A stretch of 64,000 nucleotides of DNA from Eremophila alpestris peregrina (taxonomy: Eukaryota > Chordata > Aves > Passeriformes > Alaudidae), in NCBI GenBank assembly GCA_009792885.1, contig WMCF01000113.1:960015-1024014 (forward strand), given 5' to 3'. A program made the position numbers and the translations under genes. The notes under the pieces are model-generated. The model did no database searches, was not told where the DNA came from, and was given only the letters and a program-made list of their open reading frames with translations. This document shows, piece by piece, positions 1 through 13,800 of the stretch; positions within the stretch are counted from its first letter, which is position 1, and every line of letters starts with the position of its first letter.

Positions 1-1229
1 ATCACACAGAGCTATACTTAAATCATAAAACAGTAAAGGAATATGCCAGTAATTTGATGTTACACAATCCTCAGAAAAAAAGGAAAGGTCCTCACATACC
101 TCAATAGATACAAGTATATCGATATAATCCTATCAGAAAAGTTGTCTCATGACCTGGGACTTGGGCTGTTTCCAGAAACAAAGGGCTGACAGGAATTATA
201 ACCATCAACAGATGCAATAAATAGCAGGGTTGTGCAATTCTGGCTTTTCCAGAAGGCAGCAAAGTACTTAATTCTTCTTGTGTGTGAGCACACAGGACCA
301 GCCCTGCCTGCTGTAAAAAAGGCCTTCATCTATGGGAGAAAGTTAGAATAAAATGTTTTCTTTCTCTGCTTTTCAACACACCTTCTTACAAAACACAGTT
401 TAATCCCTTTTTTTTCCTTTTTTTTTTTCCAGATGTCAGGGAGAAGAGCCCATGGAACAGCTTTATTAGACTGCACACCAATAAAAGCTATTCCACAAGA
501 ACTACAAAAGAACTTATCAACCCACAAGTCACTTACTTGTTTGTTGAAGATATAAAAGGAACCCACAAGTGAAAAACAGTTTCTGTGAACCAACACAGTA
601 TTTCATCGCCCATGCCAAAGCAGTCAAGCCCTCAGTACTCACTTGCCAGTCCCAGCGCTGGACAGGGCACAGGGAAGGGAGGACACGGAACATTTGGGAT
701 CTGGATTCAAAAGGAACAGGTTTGCTTTGCCATTTGTTCTGTGCTGTAGAGTAATACAGATGAATATGAAAAAACAAGCCGCTGGATAAAGAAGAATCCA
801 GGGCTGTCTCAGGATTTGTAAAGGGAGAAAAAAAGAGAAGTAAGAAAAAGTTTTCAGATCGCTTTAGACCATCGGCCAAGGAAGGGTTAGGTTATTTCCC
901 AAAGGCAGTGCAATGAACCTGAACTGCGGTTGCTTAAAGCAAACAACCACATATTTTAAAATAATCAATTGAAGAACATCATTAGGTCAACTGCTATGCT
1001 CCTAATGCGCCGCTTACCAAAGTGTTTTACCCTTCAGAGCGTTCACTTGGGGGGTAAAACCGGAATTATTCTGTCCGACAGCTCAGCCCGTCAACTTGTG
1101 ATCCCTGACACGGCTCTGAACACAGGTTCAGATGGCCGCGCAAACCCTGGGCAGATCTGTGGCTATTCCATTAGAGTTATTCGTAGAACTCTGTCTAATA
1201 GATAATTTTAACTTTTTTTTTTTTCCCCT
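1..1229. other. No gene recognised (AT-rich, left edge)
   Basis: No open frame here resembles a known protein, and no convincing splice-bounded exon was found on either strand. In mammals ALPK1 lies head-to-head with TIFA, so this stretch could hold minus-strand 5' UTR or first-intron sequence of ALPK1. That is inference from synteny; no ALPK1 coding exon was seen. Confidence 0.4.
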
Positions 1230-1640
1230 TATTTTTAGAGAAGTTCTACTTCCGGCCCCGCGGTGCCCTCAGCGCTTCCCGCCACCGCCCCTCTCAGCTC
1301 CTCCCGCCTCCCGCTTCAGCTCCTCCCGCCACAGCGTTTCCCGACGGCTCCCGGAGGAATGACCGGGAGAGAGGAGCCGCTGGAGCCCTCAGCGAGCGCC
1401 GGAGCCCCGCTCCCGGCAGGTGAGGAGGCGGCCGGGCCGGGAGGACGTGAGGGGAAGGAAGGGGGCGGGATGGACCAGGGGCAGAGCGGGATATCGCCAG
1501 GCAAGTTCCCGTGGTTCGGTCGGGAGATCCCGGGGTGGGGAGGGGGCGCCGAGCCTGCTCTGGGAGCTGGGGCCGGAGCCCATATTCTTCGGGCTCCTCT
1601 GGAAGGGAGGATAATGACACTCGCTTTCCCCTAGGAGAGG
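1230..1640. promoter_or_regulatory. CpG-rich promoter, putative TIFA first exon (possibly bidirectional)
   Basis: Base composition changes abruptly from AT-rich to CpG-rich at about 1235 and back by about 1640. A good splice donor (GCAG followed by gtgagg) ends a candidate exon at 1419. The first coding exon of TIFA lies 2.2 kb downstream behind a plausible acceptor at 3588, so this is the likely TIFA promoter and non-coding first exon. An ATG at 1359 opens a short frame into the donor but resembles nothing known. In mammals the TIFA promoter region also faces ALPK1, so a shared promoter is possible. Confidence 0.55.
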
Positions 1641-3588
1641 ATGAGGTGAGATCACGGTCTGTTTGGCTCCGGTGAAGGCACGGACAGCAACAGGGCAGTG
1701 GCTGCCTCAGAGCTGCGGGAGAGGTCTACAGAAAGTTTCTTTCTCCTAGCCAATACAGTCTTGTAAGTAGAAATTCCTGTAGTATTTACGTGAAGGAATA
1801 TTCAGTGTGTTCAACCTCGGTGAACCCTTCAGGCAGGACTGGGCAGACGTGCGGGGGATCCCGCCTGAGGTGGTCATGGATCTGAAGCGGGGTCTGTGAG
1901 AGCTGCCGAGATCCAGGTTCATCAGTGGGTGCTGCCGAAGCAATGGGTGGCCTGTTCTTTCTTAATTAATGTAGCCATTTGTAAAACTCACCGATGTGAA
2001 CTTAAGTCAGGAGGCAGACAAGTGTCTCTGTCTCTTTGTCTGAACTGTAAACAAAGTGAAAGTGCTCAGGGGCTTTCCCCTTCACCAAAGTTTACCTCAT
2101 GTAATATCCCCTTACTGGTGCAAAACAAGGAAGGGCAGAACTAGACACGGGGATAGTCCCTCCTGGCTCACAGAGCTGCTCCCAGCATACCAGAGCTGGG
2201 GCATCTGCAAGGAGGAGGGATTGATAATGGTGCCACCACAGCTTGTCTCACAGATGGCAGAGGAATAACCTGCTATCAGGGTGTCTGTCTGTATTCCTGC
2301 CAAAAGCACAGATGATATTTCCTAGCCTGTCTTAAAGTGAGCTCTGCTGGAAATTCTGTGTTTCACTCATCATCTGTGCTGTTGCAGCCTACCTCAGTAA
2401 CCAAGCTGAAGCTGCTCAGCTACTGTGTCAGAACTGTGGCTGGTTTTGTGTTAAAGGTACAAAGGCAGCAATTTTGAGGTTTCACACAGAAAATGATGCC
2501 CTGATACACCACCATTCACTGTGCTTGGTGTTTGTGTGCAGTGTGAAAAAAACGCAAGTCAACTCCATCATCACAAAACACAATTATCACTTCATTGTAG
2601 TGATGATTCACCTGCTCATAAAGCTCCAAATGGAGCTGGTGAGCTCCAGGTCTGCATGAGACACGTTGGAAACTTACTGCAGTCTGGATGTAGAAACATC
2701 TGCCCTGTGTGATACCAGTTAAATGGCTGTTCACATGTTTCTCTGGTGAGTAACTGGGAACTCATTTGCTGGTTTCTACTTTCAAATAGCAAGAGTTTTC
2801 TTTTCAAGACTCAGCCTCAGTGTGGGAAGACACTGGCCTTGCGTTTAGAGAACCAGACGACAGCCTTTTCTGAGCTGTCTCAGGTTTTATTAGGATGCAC
2901 TGCAGTCGCTCAGACTTTGGAACAGAATTTATTTCATAAGTATGTGGTCTCTGTGCTGCATGTGAAGAACTTAAAAAAAATACAAAACTACAAAACCCAA
3001 AAACGTCATTTTTTTAGCACTTCAGCAGCAGAGAGCCAAGATTTTCCAACAGACAATGGGGAAATAGCTAGAGGTGGTGATAATTCCTCTGTCAGGTCTA
3101 TTGGATAGTCCAGCTTTTGCATTATGTTTTATGCTGTCACAGCAGTCACTTCTAAACACTATATCCATGTGAGAGGTCAGTTTGGACTCAAGAGCCAAAG
3201 GAGTGCTTTTTACATATTTGAATTACCACTGCCTACAGACAGACTGTTGGTAAAAGTCATGCCTTCCAGTCACCGAGAGCAGAACACACAGGCCCAGCCA
3301 GTACTGTTTAAGTCCATTTTAAGCCTAGCAAGTAAATCTTACTGCTAAGTGACACGTTCCTTGTAAAGATGAACTTCCCTGTGAGATCCTCGTGAAGAGC
3401 TTGTTGGCAGCAATGGTCAGTTGTGGCTTCTGAACTCCCACTCGTGTGCTTTCATCATATTTATTGCCAGGAAATTCTGTACAGTCAGTGTAGAGCAGCA
3501 CAGGAAGCATTTTAATGCCACACTGAAACCAATTTGTTCGGCTCCGCAGCGATTCCATGCCGTGAGTTTACCATTCTCTTCTTCTGAG
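1641..3588 (+). other. Putative TIFA intron 1
   Basis: Lies between the candidate donor at 1420 and a pyrimidine-rich acceptor whose AG ends at 3588. No protein-like exon, repeat or RNA gene recognised. The intron assignment is inferred from the splice signals and from the known structure of TIFA, whose coding sequence sits in the last exon. Confidence 0.4.
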
Positions 3589-3601
3589 GACTCTTTCCAA
3601 T

Positions 3602-4174
3602 ATGAGCTCTTTTGAGGAAGCCGAAACAGAAGAAACAGTGACGTGCCTCCACCTGACCTTCTACCACCCTGGCCAGGATGAGAAGATGATGTTCCGCTGC
3701 CTGAACTTCTGCAAGCGTGAGCAGGTCAGGGCCGACGACACGGCCAAGTTCGGCCGCGATTCCAGCATCTGCCACTACAACCTGATGGACGCCCGTGTCT
3801 CCCGCATCCAGTTCTCCCTGCACTTCTACAGGAAGCTCCACACCTCAGAATATGGCTTTGAGATAAAGAACCTGAGCAAGAAAACAAAGCTGACTGTCAA
3901 CCAAACAGAACTGGGTTACTTAAACAAGATTGACCTGCCCTGGAAGTGCATCATCTGTTTTGGGGACTACCAGATCCTAGCAGAGATTCAAGAAGGGGAG
4001 GCTGTGGATTATTTTGAGACTCACTTACACTTGGCTGAAGCACCAATCTTACAAGAAAAGTGCCTGCCATCCCTGCCATCCTTGCAGCCTGTACCTGAGA
4101 ATGGCATTCCTCCTTCCGTTTTTCTTTCCCAAGGCAAAAGCCCCACAGAGATTGATGAAAATGAGCTGTGCTAG
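3602..4174 (+). CDS. TIFA: TRAF-interacting protein with FHA domain (TIFA)
   Basis: Complete 190-residue protein in a single coding exon, as in other vertebrates (human about 184). TIFA is the cytosolic adaptor that ALPK1 phosphorylates after sensing bacterial ADP-heptose. Phospho-Thr9 then binds FHA domains of other TIFA molecules, and the oligomers recruit TRAF6 and activate NF-kB. Visible here: the Thr9 acceptor in MSSFEEAET at the N-terminus; an FHA core from about 45 to 125 with Gly51-Arg52, the VSRIQ stretch at 66-70 and Asn90/Asn100 loops; and the C-terminal TRAF6-binding motif PTEIDE at 181-186. The start is the first ATG after a plausible acceptor at 3588. It converges tail-to-tail with AP1AR, the same arrangement as in human 4q25. 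I see no clear AATAAA close downstream. Confidence 0.97.
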   Translation: MSSFEEAETEETVTCLHLTFYHPGQDEKMMFRCLNFCKREQVRADDTAKFGRDSSICHYNLMDARVSRIQFSLHFYRKLHTSEYGFEIKNLSKKTKLTVNQTELGYLNKIDLPWKCIICFGDYQILAEIQEGEAVDYFETHLHLAEAPILQEKCLPSLPSLQPVPENGIPPSVFLSQGKSPTEIDENELC

Positions 4175-4712
4175 CGGGGAGAAGGAGGCTGGATCGGGTT
4201 TTGTAGCCTGCACAGCTTCCAGCGTAGACAGCTCTCACTTCAGTCCAGTGTTCTTGGTGGTGCTCACTGACTGCTGCACATCAGTCTTCTTTACTTGGTG
4301 TTTTCAGCACAGGCATTCCAGAACACTGTTCCACAGAACCTGATTCCTGCCACTGCCTTTACTGAGGCCTAAGGGCTCTCTGATGCCCAGAAAGGTGTGG
4401 GAGACAGGGGTCTCTCAAATCCATGGCAGCAGGTCCAATCCCAGAACTGTGGCCACATGCGTTGAAGGGATATTTAACAGGCATTAATACAGAGCATGCA
4501 CAGCGGGGATTTGGTCCCAGCCAAGAGATAACACAATGTCTTGTTGCATATTTATACATTGTGCTTTGCTTTGGACACCAAAATCCTAACAGTATTTGCA
4601 AGCCTAGGTTGTAACTTCACAGATTTTGCAACTTAAAAATGCTTTGTCCTTTTATGTTTTTATTAGCTTCAAAGCAATGTTTGTTTTTTATTTTTACTTA
4701 TTCAATTAACAT

Positions 4713-4758
<46 letters not shown>

Positions 4759-7134
4759 CACGTTAACTATTTTTGCTTGTGATGTAGACAAACACGTAGC
4801 ATCTATGATCATGGTCTATAAAAATCCACGGTAATTTTGTAGTAAAAGCATTTTGTTCCCTAGTAAGGATTTGCTCTGTTATACAGCTGCAATCTAAAAG
4901 AGTTTTTGGAGAATATAATTATTTCCAGGACCATCCAGATAAGAGACTGTCACTGGCACTATTCCAGGCTTTCCAAAAGTGCCATCGCTCCAAGGTGAGA
5001 TTTTACTTAAATACTTTCAGAAAGTTTTCTACCTCTACTCCTCTACCCAAATCTCTCTAATAATTTTCTTGTCTTTTAAGTATTTCTCAGGTTGTTTCAG
5101 TCAAGTGTTTCTTTGTCAGGGGCTCAGCTTTTCATTGGCATTTGGCTTTTAATTTTGTCACGTATTTTAGTTTGCTTGAAAGACACGCTGGGAAGTATAG
5201 GAGTTACCCATTTTATCACCCCTGAATATTAGGATGCATTTCATTATTAATCATTCCAAGAAAACCATAATTACAGCTGAGGGGAGGAACAGCTGAGATT
5301 CAGGCAACCAACCACAAGCGAGAGAAAGCCGTGGGAGAGGCAATGAAACTCAAACACAGGCTTACGGAGGATTTGTCTATTAATCTCATCCTTGACAAAA
5401 TTACTTTGTTGCCATGTTTTCCACTCTTAGAACCAGGCTGTGGTTTCCAAACAATCACTTGCACAGCTGTATTTACCTAAGGTGAGAATGAACCATGTAA
5501 AATAGACATTATGAAATTAATTGTCTCCTAATTTACACAAGGAAGGTTATTTTACCTTAGAAGTGAGAGGGTACAGCTGCTCATTTCTGGCAGGAGTAGG
5601 GCTCCATGCTCCAAATTCCTCAGGTCTTCTGTTATTGCAGCTTGTTTAGAGCTTCCCTTCCAAGGCAGCAGGTCCCCAAAAGGACTGTGGGATTCAGCAG
5701 GGCTCTGACATGGCCGCCACAAACCCAGCAACAGATACAACACTGCCAAATGTAAGACTTGCTGAAAATTTTAATGACTTTTAAATTTGTACAGATATGC
5801 ATTTTACAGTACCCTTGAATTGTTTCACATGAGCTGTTTGTAGAATCTCTCAGTTTCACAAATATCCACAAAAATGGAGCATCACTTCAAAGTCACTCTG
5901 TGTGGTGCAGTGAGCACTGCAAATGTTATCATTAACCATGGCTAAAGAACATGCCCATCACAGAAAAAGCTGGAGCCAGCCTCCTTTTTCCTAAGTGCTT
6001 GTTCATCCTAAGGGCAGGTCTGTCAGCTAATTGAGTTCCTCAAGGCATGGTCAGGACAAGGTCACCTCCTGTTCACTGGCCAGGAAAAGCAGTGACCGGT
6101 GCAGGGGAGGTGACAGTTTCAGCAGGTAAAAAACATGTTATTTACATGTTGAGGAAGTTGCCTTCCTTCTCATAGGAATATATTATATAAAGAAATATCC
6201 AGGAGAAGTCACACAGCAGTAGCTTAGGCCAAACCCAAAATATACATTTGATGTGTACAGATCTTTAAAGCTCATTACAAGTATTGCAAATGTAAATAAT
6301 GGCATCAAAATATTTTTAGTGACATAGCTACAACTGAAATGAAGAGATGGAATGTTACCAGCAGGTTTTATCTGTTCTCCCAGGTTATTTGTACATATTT
6401 AATCCCAGTGTGCAGTGTTTTTGTTCCTTATCCACACTGTAATGACCCAAATATTCCAAATAGTTTCAGATGGTCTAAACCAGCGACACAACTTTCACCA
6501 ACAAATTCAGTTCTGATGATGACAGGGCAGGTTCATTACTTGCCACAACATGTTCCCTTTACTCCAAAACAAAGTTAAACCCTGTCACCCTTTTTCCATG
6601 GAAAAACGAGACAGCTACACAAAAGAATGGCAGAGTAGAATGGCTTTACTTTGAAACTTTGGGGAAAGCTTGAGATCTGCAAGTGTTTTGCAGGTCTCTT
6701 TTGTTAAAAAGTAAGATTCACATGGAATGCCAGGGGAGACCACACAGCACAGGACACCAGTGGTGCAGTCACTGAACGCCTCCTTAGATTTCAACCCATA
6801 TTTAGCAGGATTAACCATCCACTTTAGAGGCACAGGAAAGGCAGAGCACTTTAACACACTGTTAAAACGTGAATTCTTCTTCTTTTCAAAATGGAGATAT
6901 AGAAATTCAGTCTTTAGGTTCTTGTTCTTCCCACCCCAGCAGCAGAGCCATCATCCCTCCCCCAGTTTGCTCACTGAATGTTGCTTTTCCATATTGTTCT
7001 GATCCAGTGGAATTATAAATTTTCCACAACTGAAGAATTTTAAGGACCATGTAGCAACAGATGTTGGTCTGTTCAGGGGGGTTGGGAAAACAAGACTTTG
7101 GTCCTCCCAGTTCTCCACTGGTTAAAATTCCCAT
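4175..7134. other. TIFA 3' UTR and TIFA-AP1AR convergent spacer
   Basis: AT-rich, no further gene recognised. The first several hundred bases are presumably TIFA 3' UTR. It includes a TA microsatellite near 4720. No strong plus-strand AATAAA was found soon after the TIFA stop, so the transcript end cannot be placed. Confidence 0.4.
4720..4756. repeat. (TA)n microsatellite
   Basis: Uninterrupted alternating A/T for about 37 bases, preceded by an ATAC-type degenerate run. It lies about 550 bases after the TIFA stop codon, probably within its 3' UTR. Likely length-polymorphic. Confidence 0.95.
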
Positions 7135-7140
7135 TTTATT
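7135..7140 (-). terminator. Candidate AP1AR polyadenylation signal
   Basis: Minus-strand AATAAA (plus-strand tttatt), about 730 bases beyond the AP1AR stop codon. It is one of several T-rich candidates on the plus strand between 7130 and 7180; chosen because it is a perfect hexamer at a plausible 3' UTR length. Confidence 0.4.
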
Positions 7141-7871
7141 GACACATAGAGAATTTATATTCTATTTTATTTTTGTTTTTCTATCTAGCACACGCTTACT
7201 AAGTCTGGCATATTATACAAGACAATATCTTACCTAACCTGATGAGTTTTACTATGTTCATTGAGGTTAACTGTGCTTAGCATAAAGTAATTCAAAAAAA
7301 TAAAGTAAATGGAAAAAGACTAGGAAGAGTTTAAGTTAGACAGGAGAAAATCTGCAATTTGCCATGTGTCAGATTTGTTTTGCAGCTCTTACTTTTGCAC
7401 CCTCTAAACAGCAAGTCAAAGAGCACAGACTGGAAATAAAAATATTTTAAAATTATTTCTCTATCTTCAAGTATTAAATAAATTATACAATACTGTTTCT
7501 GAGATATATATTAGGCCAATGATGAATTTTAAGACGAAATCAATAGAAACATCATCCAGAAAAAAAGGCAAGGTAAAATACAGATATAAGTCAAGCTATG
7601 AAGCTTCAATTAGTGCAGATAATTTTATATTAAATCCAGATATCCAGAAATATACACAACAGAATCATCCCAGCTTTCACAAAAGTGGAGAAGGTAAATG
7701 ATAAAATTGCACTTAGTTCTGAGTTCATTCAGACAGCGAGGCGCTCCCGTTCCTCGCCGATCCGCGCGTAAGAAAAAGGGGAGCGGGCCACAAAAGAGCA
7801 AAGTGGCTTTCTACATTCCATCTCCCTTGCCAGCATTTGGTCACAGGCAGGGGATGTGCAGAGATCTGTCA

Positions 7872-10800
7872 CTATCTGTCCTGGTGCTCAGAATCTGACA
7901 GCCTGACGTCCGAGGCCGACAGCTCCAGCACGGGGTTGACGAAGCCGGCATACTCGGAGTTGCCGTTGTCGTCCACCTCGGCGCTGACAAAGTCATTCTC
8001 CCACTCCAGCCCGTTGGAATCGTCAGAGGCTGAGGCTGGGTGGCTTCCTCCCCTCCTGCTGTTGAATTTCAGTGCTGCCCTCAGGATGTCCTCCTCCGTC
8101 TTGGAGCGCTCCCTCACTGGGATCATCCTGTTCATGCCTGGCATTGAACACACACGGGTGAGAAACACGGCCTTGGCAGTTTTTGTCTAACTTTTATCTT
8201 TCTGCTAGAAGAAACTAAGGTAAAATCTGGACAGATACTGGATTCAATGGTCTAGGAAAGGTCTTCAGTCTGTCTGGAAAGGGATGTTTAATTCCACACA
8301 AAATAAGGCAAAATGTGGTTCTGGAAACTGCCCAAAGACACCGAAGATTTTACTGATTTTGTCAGTAATTACAGGGATTCTTGTGGGAAAAAAAATCACC
8401 TACAGATTGACTGAAGGAAACCTGGCTTATTTTTGGAGAGCCTTTCAGTAGTCAAGGTCTCAACATTTTGGATAAACTTTCAGCTAAGCTTTTGCCCGTT
8501 TAGTAAATAAAGGAGAAAGTATTGGTAACAATGAGGAAATACAGAAAACAGCTGTAACAGCAGCAATGAGGATAGCTGGGATACTCCTTGGGATGCAGAT
8601 CTAAGTTCCCAGTGAATGTTACAGTACGAGTAATAAGGGTTTTTCCCAAAGTATTTAAATCAGACTCCTGACAAACTTCTCCATTTTAAAAGGAAGAACA
8701 AGCTCTTCCTTCTGCTCCTGGCTCACAAGAGGGCAGCATTTCTTTACCATTACTTTTGTCAGGAGTTTACAAGTCAGTTGCACAAAATGCAGGGAAATGA
8801 ATGAATTTATTTACTGGAGTATCCAAATAAATGAATTCATTCATTAGGTCAATCTCCACATTTATCAAAACAAGGAATTTTTTTGATAAAAATAATTTAC
8901 AGTTTAATCATTCCAAATTTGTCAGAAATTCCATCAGAAATAACTTTTAAATCATCTTCCCTTTTGAAAATGACAAATTTACAATGAACGTAGCTTTAAC
9001 TGTCAACATCTTTAACTTTTGAGTTGAGGATGAAGCTGAAATGCAGGATAAATACCTTCTTCATCTTCCCACTCTAAATCCAAGGAGGTGCTGTCATCAT
9101 TTCCACTCACTGATTTGGTTTTGGTCATCAAGTCACAGCTGCTCTCTGTGTTGGGTGTCAGCACTGTGGCATCAGATGAAAGTCCTATTAAAAAAAAAAC
9201 AAAAACAACCATAATGTATTTTTAATTCTTAAATGTACTTGAATTTCAGGTCCCATGTGCAAATATAAAATTTAAAATTAAGCTTTCATCGTGCTTTGTG
9301 GCCCTTTAAACCCCAGGAATACTGGAAAAGGCACTTCATCAGTTCAAAGAATAAGCACTGGCTTATTAATAGTCAGTATCACTGAGATATTGCCTAATTA
9401 GAATTAAAAAGGAAATTAGTAAGCTGTAAGCAGAGCTTGTGTGAGGACTTGTAAAAAAACCCAAAACACCCAAATCAACCCTCTCCTCCCCAAAAAACTA
9501 AACTGCTCACAGTATTTCCTGAAACACATCCATCAGTCCTCCACCTTAATGGTTATCATGTACCGTCACCAAAACTTAAAGAGAAAAGCTTTGGTTTTGT
9601 CAAATGGTTTTCTTCTAAACTGTTAGTGGAATTTTTAACTACAGGCAGCCAAATCCCCTCTTGCACTTCATTAGGAAAAAATTAGGCATTAATATGATTC
9701 TAATTACTTTGCCAAGGGATGATTTAAAAAAGCTATAAACACACATCTGCATCTTCAGTACAGGGTCTGGTTTTACAAGGAATGTTCACCACTATCTTTT
9801 CTCTATCAGATAAAAACATGATCAGATTTTAAAATTACAGATATATGCATACACATTATATATTTGTGTGTGTAAACATAAAACCACAAATAATCTGTGT
9901 TTATCTAGAAAAAGAAGCAGCACTCTGTGCCCCTCAGAGTCCCTTAACATTTAAAGACATGCTTAAGGAAAAGCAGACTTACTACTACTTCGGAAAGCTT
10001 CATACTGGAATTTTGTATTCCTTAGGAAGGGATCAAGATCTTCCTCTGCCACAGAGCTGCAAGAACAATGCACAATTTTTTAGCTTTAGAAACCTCCAAG
10101 GGTGCCATCAAAAATTAAATTAATCCACATGCCCTCAGCTCTGTGCTACAAGCACATATACCCTGAACTAAATTCTTCATAAAATCATATGCAAAATGCC
10201 TTTCTATTCCTCTTCACCACATCCTCTCCCAGTCTGTGCTTCTGCTCAATTCTTATTAGTATTTTCAGTTAAAAATTAATTAACTCAAAACAACTCTTCC
10301 CTTCATCACTTTAGATAAAATCTCCTTAGTTTTCAATTAATTTTTTTAAAGTAATGAATTCAAAGCCTGTTCCTGCAGTCCTTTGTTTTTAAAATCTGGC
10401 CATTTGCTACTCAGTTTTCACAGCCCCTATTCCAACTGTGCTTCCATAGCAAAATTCCTCCTGTCCCCCTTGTCTTCCATGCGTGAGTTTTTTCTAAACT
10501 CAAACAACATTCCACTGCAATATTCTCTGCTTTTTTGTTTAGTTTGTTTTTCCCACTACCACCACTGAACACAGCAGGTGGGAATGAAGAGACTTAAACT
10601 ACAAATAGATACATAAAATATTTAATAAATAAATATAATTAAGAATATTAATGAAGAAGCAGGCATACTCTATAAACCATTGAAATAACGTATTTCTGTT
10701 GGGTTTTTAAATCACGGTCCTGAATAATAAAAAATAATTTGATGTTAGGTGAAATTTTACATAGAAACACCTTTATAAAATAAACCACACCATTCTGTGT

Positions 10801-13800
10801 ATGTGTAAATATCTGCTAATAGCTGGGAATAGCACAGTATGCAGCAACCTGATAACTCCAGCAGTAACCAGAACGAATCCAAAATACCCCCTTAACTTTC
10901 CAGATGAGGAACAGGAGTACAAACAGTTAAGACTCTCAGTTATCATGAATAAAATTTGGTCTCTTACCTCTGGAACTCTCCATTATTAACAGCATGTGCT
11001 CTCTGCGTTATCCTGTGCTGCCTACGTTGCTATCAAGAGAAGCGAATCGTTGAAAAAGCTGAATACTCAAAAAATGAGCTCTCAACACTTTATCCTATCT
11101 TATGCACCCCCAAAAAAACCCCCATCAGTTTTTAGAAACACAGACACCACCTCAGTCGTGACTGCACCTTGTCTTGTCTCCTGTCTTCTTAAAGTATTTT
11201 CAGTGCACAACTAACACCTGGGTGATGTTTGATTTCTTTTGCTCCGTGCCCAGGAACAGCCACCCTGCCATTTAAAAGATAAATATTTCCTACAAATCCT
11301 TTTATCCCTGGGCAAAGCAGTACTGCCATCTCCTCTGGCTGTCTCCATCAGCACTAAGTGCTTCATCTATATTAATAACAGCTTTGCTGCCTTGCAGGGC
11401 CAAAAGTATTAATAACTCTGCTAATGTCAAGTTCATCTGAGAATTGCTCTTTGCTTTGGGTGTGGGGAGGTAACTGCACCGGATCTAGTGTTTTTCAATC
11501 CCAAGATGATGGGGGATTTGTTTTCAGGCACACTTTGCATCCTGGGTATTCAAATAATAATAGTTGCAGGTTGTAATTAGTAAACGGGGAGTGTAGAGAA
11601 AAAAAGCAGAAGTAGAAATATCACATTGTGGTGGTTAGAGGTGAAGAGACTTAAGAACACAGAGAGGAACAGACAGAAATTTGGCACAACACAGTCAACA
11701 AATCTGTCAAAATCAATTACTGACACATGCAATGTTTTTCTTTTAGGATTCCTATACCCACATAATGCCCAATTTAGATTATCTCCCCATTTTGCCAAGT
11801 CACATCCCAATATCCAGCACTGCCAGTTCCAGGACATACACATATTAAAATTCCCTGCTGTTACAGACCCTGACATTTAGTAGGGCAACATCAGCAAGCC
11901 AAATGAGCTTTAAAAGAGGCCATACTTCCAAGGAAAAAGCCATTTTCCCATTTGTGCCCACAAACAGCAGAGAGATGAGTGATGCATTCAAAAATAGCTT
12001 CCAGTTTATCTAGAAGGGCTAAGTGCTTGATGCATATCTGGACAAAAATGCTTCCTTAAAATCCTTATAATCCTTATGGGTTTTGAGGAGGGTGTTTGAG
12101 CAGGAGATAAGTGGTACTAATTTTACACAAAGAGGAAATTAAATCTCTACAGTCTATTCTATCTTAGGTCCTGACTAAAAGAAATGCATATTAAAAATAC
12201 TGAAAGACAAGAAATACAGCATTTTTTTGCACAGAACTTCTACAAAAACGAGTTAACACCATTAAAAAAATCTACTTTTGCTGGCTTTCTATAGATCAAA
12301 AGTGGTAAGAAAAAAAAGCAGGCAAAAAGGTCAGAAAGAATTAACCCTCCCACACCAAATGTAAAGGGGAGAGAAAGAAATGTGAAATGAGAGCTATACT
12401 GAGTGACATAAGAATTAGATGAGAACTCCAAAGCAGGGTCAATACAAAACACAAAGATAAGGAACAAGACAGTGCACAAATATATAAAGTACATTTTACA
12501 AGTCTACATCAAATCACAACGTGTGCTCAATTTCAGGGGGTTTCTTGCCCAAAAACCATCACAGATCATTTGACATTTAAGATCAGTAACTTCTACATTA
12601 TATAAGAAGAATGTTAAGCTAATTATAGATTAAAATTATAACTCATTCAAAATCTATACTCGGCGACAGAAGCTGTTTCAAACAATTATGGTGATTTTCA
12701 GCTGTTCCAACCAGCTGTACTTTCAAATCTTGTCCTTCTTTCTCTATTTTACAAGCCAAATCCATCTCCTCATCAGGTCTCATGAGATGGAAAGGATATC
12801 AGGGAAGTCTGCATAGGTGGGAACAGGACAGAGGCTCTCATATATATATTGGGGTCTTTTTCCCCCTCACCTCCAAGAGCTTTTTCTGCTTTGCTGCCCT
12901 GGCTGCTTCACGTTGTGCAGCATATAAAGCCTCCTCTTCTAGTCTTAACTTCTCCTCTTGTAAGGCTAACTGTATATGAACAAAACAGTAATGGTTAACA
13001 AAAGCAGAACCTGTCTATCTTCCTATTAATAAAACCCTAAGTGCAAGAAAACAAAAGAAAAGCAGCTAGAAAATCAAAATAAAAGAAAACAGGCTACAGC
13101 TAAAGCATTAACAGAATTTAACAGCTTCCCTCCCCACAACCAAACAGCCCAAGGAATTTAGGTAACTACTGAACAAGCATTTATTATTAGTGAATTGCTG
13201 TAATACTTTTTCTATTTGATTATGAACTGCACAGTGAAAGATTTAAAGATTTTCAGTTCCATAGTTCATTGGCACTTTAATCTAAAGTTCATTCAAGTTC
13301 TACATTGTATTCCAGATCATATTCCATTAACTGCTGCAACACTAAAACAGAATAACAAATTATGTGTCTTTTTCCTTAAGAAAGTTGTGGAGAAAATTCA
13401 GCACAAGAAAAGTTGAATCAAGAATATTCCCCATTTGGTCTTGCACTAAAAAAAGGGTCAAATTTAAGAGATCCTGGTCAGAGACCCAGCCTATTCATTC
13501 CATATTTTCAGCTAAGAGGCAACTAAAAAGAAGGAATTTGTGCATCTTGTAGACTAAAAAATACTAACTGATGAACAAAACCCAACTGCTCCATGTGAGT
13601 AGAATCTCCTGGCGTCCATGGCTGATCCTAACAGTTCTGGAAGAAAAGCTATTTATGCTGTCACTGTCACCACTTACCTCTGACTGAAGCTTCAGATCAA
13701 CAACCCTCTGCTTTTCAGCAATGGAGTCGTAGTGTCTGTCTCTGAGGTCTGCAATTTCTTCCTCAGTCAGAGGCCTGGAAGCACGGGAGAGACACAAAAA

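Noticed and set aside
1..900. Coding exons of ALPK1 on the minus strand, expected from mammalian synteny
   Set aside because: None of the minus-strand frames resembles the ALPK1 N-terminal region; only the synteny argument remains.
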